NCBI GenBank assembly: GCA_021820805.1
Contig: JAKADF010000063.1
Location: forward strand, 1-10,919
Direction: 5' to 3'
DNA length: 10,919 nt
Source of the DNA: Bacillota bacterium
GTDB lineage: Bacteria > Bacillota > Bacilli > Alicyclobacillales > Alicyclobacillaceae
The position numbers and the translations under genes were made by a program. Shown here piece by piece: positions 1-6,198 of this stretch. A model generated the notes under the pieces. That model was not told the DNA's origin, made no database searches, and worked only from the letters and a program-made list of their open reading frames with translations. How positions within the stretch are numbered: position 1 is the stretch's first letter; each line of letters begins with the position of its first letter.

Positions 1-839
1 AGACCAATTCACCATGAAAATGCCAAGTAAGATTAAAGCCCCTCCAATGAGAACGGGTAATTTCACGGATTCACCCAAAATCATCCAGCCAGATAGGACA
101 CCGAAAAGAGGGACTAAGAATAAAAATGCACTTGTTTTCCCTGGGTCACCTTTTTGCAAAAGATAAAACCAAATTGTGAATTGAACAATTGATGCCATTA
201 TCGCAAGCCAAACAATAATTAAAACGGATGCCGTATTGATAATGAATCGTGGATGCTCGAGTGTCAAACTTCCGATGAGTAGCAAAACGCCACCAAACAG
301 CATTTGGTAGGCGGTTAAAACCCAAATGTCAAACTGCTGTCCATAGTGCTTGATAAGCAAAGTTGTAACAGCCCATGACAAAGCGCCTAGTAGACCCAAC
401 CAGGTTCCGAACCTCAGATGCAAGTGAAAACCTAGCGTAATGTAGACACCTGCAAACCCGAGCACGACCCCTGTCCATTGACTTACTCGATATCGCAAAT
501 GAGTAAACAGAGTACCAAAGATGACAACGAATAATGGATTCACAAATGTTAGGATAGATGATTCACCGGCGGTTATAGTACGCATGCTAATGAAAATGCA
601 GGCCATACTCCGGCTGTCTGAAAGAAGCCAATAGCGCATATTTGTAGCCAACCGCTTATCGACTTAGGATGGTTGCGGCGAATGACGAACAATACCATCA
701 AAGCACCAGCCAGAATGAAACGGATCCCTACGAGCAGCAAAGGAGACAAATATTCTAATCCAACTTTTCCAATTGTGAAGGACGTTCCCATCAGGATGGT
801 TGTGACAAGAACGAGAAAGCCATAAAAAATTCGGTTCAT
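1..839 (-). pseudogene. EamA/DMT-family membrane transporter, frameshifted and cut by the window edge
   Basis: This is a drug/metabolite-transporter superfamily (EamA) protein, normally about 300 residues with ten membrane helices in two EamA repeats, exporting small metabolites. The first 79 or so codons (from ATG at 839) encode hydrophobic helices and the motif GFFQTAGVW, then the frame closes at a TAA at 573-575. Shifting frame at about 601-604 restores the family reading: ISMRTITAGESSILTFVNPL follows directly, and an open frame with repeated hydrophobic helices continues to base 1. A single missing G in the TGG(G)CC run would explain this, so it is either a recent null mutation or a sequencing error. 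The ATG overlaps the tetR stop (ATGA, 836-839), with AAAGGA upstream inside tetR, so translation is probably coupled. The C-terminus lies outside the window. The substrate is unknown; the linked TetR is the likely regulator. Confidence 0.85.
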
Positions 840-1417
840 TTGCAGGCGTCCTTTATTCTAAGTGCATAAGTTTCTACCATTTCCCGGTGGAATATTTTAA
901 TGGAATAAGGGAGGATTTCTTCCCCCATTGAGCTAGTAAGTAAAAACCGACCAAGGTAAGCGGTAAATACCTGAATAGCTAGTACTCTAGCGGTTGCCTC
1001 CGGAAGGATAGGACATACCTTTTGAAGGTAGTTGGCAATTGGAACTAAAATTTTTTTCGGAACCTCTCTCCCCGCCTTGAGAATTTCCTGACACTGGTCA
1101 GCATCCTGATAGAAAATACGGATGAGGTCTTCACGTTCAATCAAAGTCTTGTAAAGTGTTTCGCATAAATATAGAAGCTGTTCTTCAGTCGTTTTAGCTG
1201 GATCTGGTTCAATCGTTTTTAACCATCTGTCTGGTGATTGCTTCAAAAATGCTTGCCGAAACAAATCGAGTTTTGTTTTATAGCATCTGTAAATGGTTAG
1301 TTCACTTACTCCCGCTTCTTCGGCAATTTTTCGGGTTGAGGTACTTTGATAGCCATTCTTTGCGAACAACCGAATGGCTACACCTTCAACCTTATCTTGT
1401 GTGCTTTTCCGTGGCAA
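836..1417 (-). CDS. TetR/AcrR-family transcriptional regulator
   Basis: The 193-residue protein has a typical TetR N-terminal DNA-binding domain: helix 1 around residues 5-20 (VEGVAIRLFAKNGY) and a helix-turn-helix around 27-47 (RKIAEEAGVSELTIYRCYKT). The rest is the variable ligand-binding and dimerisation domain, which gives no clue to the ligand. The start is TTG at 1415-1417, chosen because AAGGAG lies 9 nt upstream and the sequence MPRKSTQ is a normal TetR opening. The last codons overlap the transporter gene by 4 bp, so the two form an operon, and the carboxymuconolactone decarboxylase-family gene is divergent. A palindrome at 1460-1477 overlaps the predicted -35 box, suggesting autorepression. 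Repression of the transporter and perhaps the divergent gene is inferred from position only. Confidence 0.92.
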   Translation of the reverse strand: MPRKSTQDKVEGVAIRLFAKNGYQSTSTRKIAEEAGVSELTIYRCYKTKLDLFRQAFLKQSPDRWLKTIEPDPAKTTEEQLLYLCETLYKTLIEREDLIRIFYQDADQCQEILKAGREVPKKILVPIANYLQKVCPILPEATARVLAIQVFTAYLGRFLLTSSMGEEILPYSIKIFHREMVETYALRIKDACK

Positions 1418-1439
1418 AGATAATCACTCCTTGAAATTT

Positions 1440-1468
1440 AGTGTACTCATTGCACTACTTGTTAGCAA
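1440..1468 (-). promoter_or_regulatory. Predicted sigma-A promoter of tetR-eamA
   Basis: On the minus strand a -35 box TTGCTA (1463-1468) is followed by a 17-nt spacer and a -10 box TACACT (1440-1445). Each matches the vegetative consensus at 4 of 6 positions with ideal spacing. The ribosome binding site AAGGAG and TTG start lie just downstream. No transcription evidence is available. Confidence 0.5.
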
Positions 1469-1477
1469 GTGCTAACA
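1460..1477. promoter_or_regulatory. Palindromic operator candidate for the TetR regulator
   Basis: TGTTAGC-AAGT-GCTAACA is a perfect inverted repeat with 7-bp arms and a 4-bp centre. It sits in the intergenic region between the divergent tetR and AhpD-like genes and covers the predicted -35 box of tetR. Length, symmetry and place fit the operators of TetR-family dimers. It is not CIRCE, which has 9-bp arms and a 9-bp spacer. Confidence 0.6.
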
Positions 1478-1543
1478 TTTTTGTGAGGGTAGGTGTAAAA
1501 ATTAATTCGACCTGCTGCCTAAATGATGATAGGGGATGTCGAT

Positions 1544-2002
1544 ATGGAACCACGTCTAGTCTATGGAAAGGTAGAACCGGAAAGCTTGCAAGCAATGATG
1601 AAATTAGAAAGTTATGTTCGGAACTCCGGATTAGAACCAAGGCTTTTAGAACTGATTAAGATTCGCTCATCCCAAATCAATGGTTGTGCATTTTGTCTAG
1701 ATATGCACACTAAAGACGCAAGAGCAAATGGAGAAACTGAGCAGCGAATTTACGAATTAAATGCATGGCGTGAAGCTCCATTTTATACAGAGCGGGAAAG
1801 AGCTGCACTAGAGTTGACTGAGGCTGTGACATTGATTTCGACTAAAAGAGTACCAGATGATTTATACGCCCGTGTTCGTGAGCATTTTAGTGAAAAAGAA
1901 TATGTACAATTGGTGATGGCAATTAACACGATTAACAACTGGAATCGACTTTCTATTGCAACCGGTGCGGTACCTGGGGAATACGAACCAGCGAAGAAGT
2001 GA
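1544..2002 (+). CDS. Carboxymuconolactone decarboxylase / AhpD-family protein
   Basis: The 152-residue all-helical protein belongs to the CMD/AhpD superfamily, whose members include alkylhydroperoxidase-like thiol peroxidases and lactone decarboxylases. The family core is clear: LIKIRSSQINGCAFCLDMHT, residues 37-56, with the redox CxxC pair C48 and C51 and the nearby H55. Together these are the AhpD-type catalytic signature. The later helices (ALELTEAVTLI; LVMAINTINNWNRLSI) are also typical. The ATG at 1544 is preferred over the in-frame ATG at 1523 because AGGGGATG (1531-1538) lies 5 nt upstream, while 1523 has no ribosome binding site. It is divergent from tetR with the palindrome between them. 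A role in peroxide or electrophile defence is plausible but not shown. Confidence 0.92.
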   Translation: MEPRLVYGKVEPESLQAMMKLESYVRNSGLEPRLLELIKIRSSQINGCAFCLDMHTKDARANGETEQRIYELNAWREAPFYTERERAALELTEAVTLISTKRVPDDLYARVREHFSEKEYVQLVMAINTINNWNRLSIATGAVPGEYEPAKK

Positions 2003-2004
2003 GC

Positions 2005-2030
2005 GCCTAGGCCCTTGTGACCTAGGCTTT
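2005..2030 (+). terminator. Hairpin after the AhpD-like gene, weak intrinsic terminator
   Basis: GCCTAGG (2005-2011) and CCTAGGC (2021-2027) form a perfect 7-bp stem with a 9-nt loop, starting 2 nt after the stop codon. Only three Ts follow, so termination may be partial, with some readthrough into the DinB-like gene. Confidence 0.5.
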
Positions 2031-2110
2031 CCGCATTGTTAATAAAATGTGGGTCGTAGAATGGCTACTTCAATTTAAACAGATGATCTAAGAGATTGGA
2101 GTGAACTCGA

Positions 2111-2545
2111 GTGTCTAAGATTGCTTCTGACTTGATTGCTGCGTTTCGGGCAAACCATAAAACTGTAAAGGATCTTGTTGCGGATATGGAAGATTCGCAA
2201 TGGGTCAAGAAACCGGGCTCAAACATCAATAACATTGCTTCTATTATTGAACACGTAGCGCTTGTAGAACAAAAAGTGATTGCTGTAATTGCTGGAGATA
2301 AAATCGATGTCAACCCTGGAGCACCGTTCGCACAAACCTCTTGGAACGTACATAAGATTAAAATGCAGTTAGACGAAGTGCTAGATTACGCTGTAACAAC
2401 ATTAGGTTCTTTAACAGATGGCTCATTAACTGAAGTGCCAAGTGGCGGAAAAAGGACCCGGTTGGAGTTAGCAGTAAACGTAATCGCCCATACAGCACAC
2501 CATCGGGGTCAAATTCCAATCATAAAAAAACTTATCGTGGAATAG
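2111..2545 (+). CDS. DinB-superfamily protein (DinB/YfiT-type four-helix bundle)
   Basis: The 144-residue protein has the layout of the DinB/YfiT family: four helices with a metal-binding triad of three histidines. The visible ligands are H48 in ASIIEHVALVEQ and the C-terminal motif AHTAHHRGQ (H127 and H131, with H130 between), which is the family hallmark. Family members include thiol-S-transferases using bacillithiol or mycothiol and proteins of unknown function, so the substrate cannot be named. The start is GTG at 2111, supported by GGAGTGA (2098-2104) 6 nt upstream. It follows the AhpD-like gene in the same direction, separated by a weak hairpin, and may be co-transcribed. Both fit a thiol/redox theme, which is only an inference. 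Confidence 0.88.
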   Translation: MSKIASDLIAAFRANHKTVKDLVADMEDSQWVKKPGSNINNIASIIEHVALVEQKVIAVIAGDKIDVNPGAPFAQTSWNVHKIKMQLDEVLDYAVTTLGSLTDGSLTEVPSGGKRTRLELAVNVIAHTAHHRGQIPIIKKLIVE

Positions 2546-2550
2546 AGAAT

Positions 2551-2581
2551 GCAATGGCTGGCTAAATTGCGGCGTTTTTTT
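2551..2581 (+). terminator. Intrinsic terminator candidate after the DinB-like gene
   Basis: GCAAT (2551-2555) pairs with ATTGC (2566-2570), and seven Ts follow at 2575-2581 after GGCG. The stem is short, so the call rests mainly on the T-tract and its place just after the stop codon. Confidence 0.5.
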
Positions 2582-2879
2582 AGGGAGGCCCATTTCGTTT
2601 TGCTTTCGGATGTTTAAAGTAAGATTGAAATAGATCCGCAGAGCAAGATATTTTTTAGGTTGCCTGCTTTTCGGATCCTCACATTTATTCGATTCATCTT
2701 CAAAAGACAATAGGATTGGGCTGATAAAGCGACACACATGATAGAAACAAGGAAAGGATCCGTTCATTGTGGATCCTTTCCCAGTCCAACAATCGGTTAT
2801 CATCCTGGACGAGTTGCCCACCGTCCTGTGCTCAATACTAATAAACAACTTAAGATAAATCAATACGTTCATACAAATC
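2582..2879. other. Intergenic stretch without a recognisable gene
   Basis: Both strands were read for protein similarity and nothing convincing was found. Open frames here lack ribosome binding sites and have unnatural amino-acid make-up. The only clear structure is the perfect hairpin at 2751-2781, listed separately. Confidence 0.5.
2751..2781. repeat. Perfect inverted repeat, 11-bp arms
   Basis: GGAAAGGATCC (2751-2761) and GGATCCTTTCC (2771-2781) are perfect reverse complements with a 9-nt loop. Read on the minus strand the stem is followed by TTGTTTCTAT, a mediocre T-tract, so it may be a terminator for a minus-strand gene that no longer exists. Read on the plus strand no T-tract follows. 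Confidence 0.7.
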
Positions 2880-3022
2880 CATTGAATCCCTTATCCCTAA
2901 AAGGCAGGAAAGGCACCAAACGCCTACAAACTAGCATATATGAGTTAGTGATGCCGGAAGTCAGTTGTAGCATCATTTCCCGCCTTAGCACGTAAAGAGC
3001 CGCCGTGTTAAGGCATTTTTTT
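2880..3022 (+). ncRNA. Structured leader-like RNA with competing terminator (class unknown)
   Basis: The plus strand can fold into an outer stem AAGGCaGGAAA (2901-2911) with TTTCCcGCCTT (2976-2986), one mismatch in 11. It encloses a small AGGC/GCCT hairpin (2911-2914/2922-2925), a helix CTACAA/TTGTAG (2924-2929/2965-2970) and an inner ACTA...TAGT hairpin (2930-2949). TGATGC/GCATCA (2949-2954/2970-2975) could form an alternative or pseudoknot pairing. The 3' strand of the outer stem overlaps the 5' strand of the terminator at 2982-2992, so the two are mutually exclusive, as in riboswitches and attenuators. No known class was recognised. What follows is an IS1182 remnant, so any regulated gene is missing. 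No convincing promoter was seen. The folding was done by eye. Confidence 0.4.
2982..3022 (+). terminator. Strong intrinsic terminator
   Basis: GCCTTAGCACG (2982-2992) pairs with CGTGTTAAGGC (3004-3014) with a single mismatch in 11 positions, an 11-nt loop and seven Ts at 3016-3022. No plus-strand protein gene lies directly upstream; the structured element at 2880-2986 does. Confidence 0.75.
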
Positions 3023-3074
3023 AACCTTGCCGTCACATCATATTAAACTCAATAACTTTATACTAGTCCGAAAA

Positions 3075-3600
3075 GGGGGTGTCCCAAAAGTAGCCAGGAT
3101 GCAAAGGGATTGCTCCTTTTCTAAATTTAGATTGGGTATTTTACTTAAAAATGAACCGGGTAAGAACCTATTCTTACCGGGTTTCTGTTTTTCATTGTCG
3201 GGCGCTGCTTTCTTAAGTAAATTATGGGCAGGTGAAAACCACCCAATTTATAGCCTTACTTTCGGTAAGCCACGAAGCAGGAATCGCCGGAATCCACAGT
3301 TGTTTTTTATTTGCCTAAACATACTTTCTACTTCCACCATTCAGCGAATGGAAGTTCCCTTCCTTTTTCACCTCCTAGTCGCTCTGTAGCTTGCTTTTTG
3401 TATTGGAGATATTGCATGCTTACCTTTATTTCCTGATTACCGATGGATTTTGTACAACGCTCTTTCAGAGGGCATCCTTCACAGTTTGAACTACGGTAGA
3501 TACGTAATCTTGTCTCATACACGCTCTCTCTTTTACCTTTGGTTTCTCGATGAAATGTGAATTCCCGTCCAGTAGGGCATGTTCATATATCTTCTGATGT
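3075..3600 (-). pseudogene. IS1182-family transposase remnant (C-terminal part) with one terminal repeat
   Basis: Read on the minus strand, one frame (3582 down to 3331) gives TCPTGREFTFHRETKG, then the cysteine-rich NCEGCPLKERCTKS typical of IS1182 DDE transposases. A frameshift near 3340 leads to VEVESMFRQIKNN, FRRFLLRGLPKV and, past an in-frame stop, AHNLLKKA, which is the conserved C-terminus. Lesions seen are a TGA at 3583-3585, the frameshift near 3340 and a TAA at 3248-3250. The N-terminal two-thirds is absent. GGGGGTGTCCCAAAAGTAG at 3075-3093 resembles an IS1182 terminal inverted repeat and marks the 3' end of the element; no partner repeat is present on the right. Upstream of 3585 the similarity fades, so the truncation point is uncertain. 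Confidence 0.8.
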
Positions 3601-3649
3601 TAGGTTCAAGTTGTTCGGACTATTAACGAACAGTGGTTTCTTGAACCTA
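3601..3649. repeat. Nested palindrome (10-bp outer and 6-bp inner arms)
   Basis: TAGGTTCAAG (3601-3610) is the exact reverse complement of CTTGAACCTA (3640-3649). Inside it TGTTCG (3612-3617) pairs with CGAACA (3627-3632) around a 9-nt loop. No T-tract follows on either strand, so it is not a typical terminator. It sits at the truncated end of the IS1182 remnant. Confidence 0.7.
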
Positions 3650-3946
3650 TAGATACAAACTATTACGGCGAAGTTTCACGCAGGTTTCGGATAGAAAAGG
3701 TGAAATTGGTATCATCGCTTCTGTCAAGTAAACATTTTACAGTCAGTGTTCTCGCGCAAAGTTTCGTCGGTCAGGAAGTTATATACATGTCTCTTTGCTG
3801 TAGACAACATAGATATTCGCGAACCGCTTTGGATCGGGAAAACATACGAGAAAATTACAAAAGTTATCGAAACCATTTTGGCACAGAGAGATGACAGATA
3901 CTCTCGACTGCGGTTCCAAACCTTGTGAGCGAAACCCTTAAGATAT
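3650..3946. other. Gene-free stretch with unrecognised ORF fragments
   Basis: Two overlapping short plus-strand frames are open here (3700-3894 and 3746-3928). The second reads IDIREPLWIGKTYEKITKVI and looks more protein-like than chance, but I do not recognise it and it has no convincing start signal. It may be a fragment of a gene broken by the neighbouring insertion element. Confidence 0.35.
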
Positions 3947-3983
3947 GAAACTGGCGTGATTGTAAAATCGGCACGCCAATTTC
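3947..3983 (-). terminator. Terminator-like hairpin after acoC
   Basis: GAAACTGGCGTG (3947-3958) pairs with CACGCCAATTTC (3972-3983) with one mismatch in 12 and a 13-nt loop, about 20 bp beyond the acoC stop codon. On the minus strand the stem runs into GTTTCATATCTT, a modest T-tract. It marks the end of the acetoin operon. Confidence 0.6.
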
Positions 3984-4001
3984 ACTGTAGGACCTTTTGC
4001 C

Positions 4002-5120
4002 TTACAACAAATTTTTTGGTTCCATAAGATATTTTGATACAGTCTCAAGGAATCTGGCTGCAGGGCCGCCATCAATAATCCGATGGTCAAAGGTAAGACT
4101 TAACGGCACCCTCCACTCTTGTACGAATGTATCATTTTTAATCCCGAGCCTCTTATCGAGTTTACCAACGCCGAGTATTGCAGCTTCTGGCGGATTAATA
4201 ATTGGAGTGAAAAATTCAATGCCGTATGCTCCGAGATTTGTTACCGTAAACGTTCCGCCTGTAAGCTCACTTGCTGACAACTTGCCATCTCTTGCTTTAG
4301 CAGCCAGGCCACTGGCCGACTCACTCAGCTCATGCAAAGTGAGCTTTTTAGCTTCGCGAACAACAGGTACAAGTAACCCATCTTGAGTATCGACTGCAAT
4401 GCCTAAATGGATGCTGTCAAAATGTTTAATCCCATCTTCATCCCAAGTTGAATTGATATCAGGATGATCTTTTAATGCGAGAACTGTCGCCTTCAGAATC
4501 CATCCATTCCAACTTATATCTGGGGCAAGTTCCTTCCGAATAGCTGCTAGTTCCGTCACATCAGCCCAACTTGTAAGTGTCAATTGTGCAGACTGTTGCA
4601 AACTTTGCATCATCCGGCGGGCAATTGTCTTGCGAGTAGGTGTTACCTTTGTACCTCGCGAATCTGCAACCATTTGAATGTCTTGTTCAGTGATGCGACC
4701 GTTCGGGCCAGTGCCTTTTACTTCTGCTAGGTCAACCCCAAGCTTCCGGGCAAGGTTCCTCATGCGCGGTGGGGCCTCAACGAAAGCAGATTTGCCATGT
4801 TCATCTGATCGATTGACTGAATCTGCTTCTGCCCCACTATCCAGCACAGTCGCAACAACTTCCTGATTTGACTGCTCTGTGTCCTCTTTGGTTTCAATAA
4901 TAGCAATTGGCTGCCCGACTGAAGCTGTTTCTGCCCGTTTCACTAAAATCTTGCGTAGGATTCCTGCAGCGGGAGAGTCGACTTCGTAAGTTGCCTTCTC
5001 GGTTTGCACCTCTACTAAAACCTCATGTTCCTCTACGGTTTCACCTTCCGATTTATACCAAAGAATAATAACACTATCTTCCGGTTCGTCTGTTGTCTGC
5101 GGTAATTTTACTTCTATCAC
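4002..5120 (-). CDS. acoC: Acetoin dehydrogenase complex E2, dihydrolipoyllysine acetyltransferase
   Basis: The 372-residue E2 transfers the acetyl group from the E1-generated acetyl-lipoyl arm to CoA and forms the core of the cytoplasmic complex. Residues 1-77 are a lipoyl domain with the lipoylated lysine K42 in QTEKATYEVDSP. A charged linker follows. Residues 116-150 are a peripheral subunit-binding domain (PPRMRNLARKLGVDLAEVKG). Residues 158-372 are the acyltransferase domain, with the catalytic motif DHRIIDGG (H346, D350). There is one lipoyl domain, as usual for AcoC. The start is GTG at 5118-5120, with GGTGGAGG 9 nt upstream; the gap to acoB is 30 bp. A terminator follows and no E3 gene is present, so the subunit-binding domain presumably recruits a shared E3. 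A pyruvate or branched-chain E2 is the alternative; the operon and AcoR-type regulator favour acetoin. Confidence 0.9.
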   Translation of the reverse strand: MIEVKLPQTTDEPEDSVIILWYKSEGETVEEHEVLVEVQTEKATYEVDSPAAGILRKILVKRAETASVGQPIAIIETKEDTEQSNQEVVATVLDSGAEADSVNRSDEHGKSAFVEAPPRMRNLARKLGVDLAEVKGTGPNGRITEQDIQMVADSRGTKVTPTRKTIARRMMQSLQQSAQLTLTSWADVTELAAIRKELAPDISWNGWILKATVLALKDHPDINSTWDEDGIKHFDSIHLGIAVDTQDGLLVPVVREAKKLTLHELSESASGLAAKARDGKLSASELTGGTFTVTNLGAYGIEFFTPIINPPEAAILGVGKLDKRLGIKNDTFVQEWRVPLSLTFDHRIIDGGPAARFLETVSKYLMEPKNLL

Positions 5121-5150
5121 GTCTGCCTGCCTCCACCTGTAAAATCAAAA

Positions 5151-6170
5151 TTATTGCTCTACCAGACTTTTTGCTGCCTCATATATTTTGTCTGCATTCG
5201 GTAATACAAATTTTTCAAGAGGTCTACTATACGGGATTGGTACGTTCGGTATCGCCAAGCGACGTACAGGTGCTTCTAGTTCGTACAATGCCTCCTCAGC
5301 TACAATCGCAGTCACTTCAGCAGTCATTCCATACGCTAGATAATCTTCATCAACAACCAATAACTTGTGAGTCTTACGTACGGAATTCAAAATAGCCTCT
5401 TTATCAATCGGAACAAGTGAACGTAAGTCAACAACCTCTGCTTCTATTCCTTCTTCCTCCAACCGTTTTGCAGCTTCCAGAGCCGCGTGTGTCATCATTT
5501 GAATCCCAACAATTGTGACGTCTGTTCCTTCACGAACCACCTTAGCTTTATCAAGCGGCACGATGTATGCCTCTTCAGGGACGTTACCGACAGATGCGTC
5601 AATTTGATCCATCCAGCCAAGCCCCTGCAGTGATTTATGAAACATGAATACTACCGGATTATCGTCGCGGATTGCTGCAGTCATCATTCCTTTTAAGTCA
5701 TAAGGAGTAGAAGGCGCTACGACCTTCATACCAGGCAAGTGTGCAAATGTGGCATACAAAGTTTGAGAGTGCTGCGCACCATCGCTGTAACCGCCGCCAA
5801 CCCCCGTCATTAAAACCATCGGCAGTTTCACATTTCCACCTGACATGTAATGAATCTTGGCCATGTGGTTATAAATTTGATCCATACAAACTCCAAAAAA
5901 GTCAACAAACATAAGTTCTACGATTGGCCGCATTCCTTCAGCTGCTGCACCAATTGCAGCTCCAATAAAACCAGTTTCTGAAATTGGAGTATCGCGAACC
6001 CGCTCCGGACCAAACTTTTTTAACAGCCCCTCTGTTGCGCCAAAAATCCCGCCATACACTGCAACATCTTCACCGAGAACAAAAACACGGTTATCCCTGT
6101 CCATCTCTTGTGAAATTGCTTCTGCGACAGACTTACTCCCAGTTAAAATTCTCTTTGTGATAGTGCTCAT
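5151..6170 (-). CDS. acoB: Acetoin dehydrogenase complex E1 component, beta subunit
   Basis: The 339-residue protein is the beta chain of the alpha2-beta2 thiamine-diphosphate E1. The N-terminal pyrimidine-binding half shows LGEDVAVYGG (32-41), then DTPISETGFIGAAIG (60-74), where E65 is the glutamate that activates the cofactor. GGGYSDGAQHSQTLYA follows (125-140, H134). The C-terminal transketolase-type domain includes VDLRSLVPIDKEAI and VVDEDYLAYG, which are standard in this family. The length is typical. The start is ATG at 6170 with AGAGGAGA upstream, and the gene begins 28 bp after acoA. It works with the alpha subunit to split acetoin, releasing acetaldehyde and reductively acetylating lipoyl-E2. 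The acetoin versus pyruvate assignment rests on context. Confidence 0.9.
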   Translation of the reverse strand: MSTITKRILTGSKSVAEAISQEMDRDNRVFVLGEDVAVYGGIFGATEGLLKKFGPERVRDTPISETGFIGAAIGAAAEGMRPIVELMFVDFFGVCMDQIYNHMAKIHYMSGGNVKLPMVLMTGVGGGYSDGAQHSQTLYATFAHLPGMKVVAPSTPYDLKGMMTAAIRDDNPVVFMFHKSLQGLGWMDQIDASVGNVPEEAYIVPLDKAKVVREGTDVTIVGIQMMTHAALEAAKRLEEEGIEAEVVDLRSLVPIDKEAILNSVRKTHKLLVVDEDYLAYGMTAEVTAIVAEEALYELEAPVRRLAIPNVPIPYSRPLEKFVLPNADKIYEAAKSLVEQ

Positions 6171-6198
6171 TATGAATCTCCTCTCTCAAGTCAAATGA

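Noticed and set aside
1460..1477. CIRCE-like heat-shock operator
   Set aside because: It contains AGTGCTAA, but CIRCE needs 9-bp arms with a 9-bp spacer; here the arms are 7 bp with a 4-bp centre and the neighbours are not chaperones.
2468..2872. 134-codon minus-strand open frame opposite the DinB-like gene
   Set aside because: It overlaps the end of a clear DinB-like gene on the other strand and shows no recognisable domain or start signal.
2738..2995. 85-codon plus-strand open frame
   Set aside because: It overlaps the hairpin at 2751 and the structured leader, has no ribosome binding site and no family-like composition; the RNA structure explains the region better.
3075..3093. GTGTCCC in the IS1182 terminal repeat matches the heptamer of the aco activator sites
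   Set aside because: A 7-base match in an IS end is easily chance; there is no sigma-54 promoter near 3080 and the repeat fits IS1182 ends.
3746..3928. 60-codon plus-strand frame containing IDIREPLWIGKTYEKI
   Set aside because: Mildly protein-like but unrecognised, overlapped by another frame and without a start signal; kept only as a note in the gene-free stretch entry.
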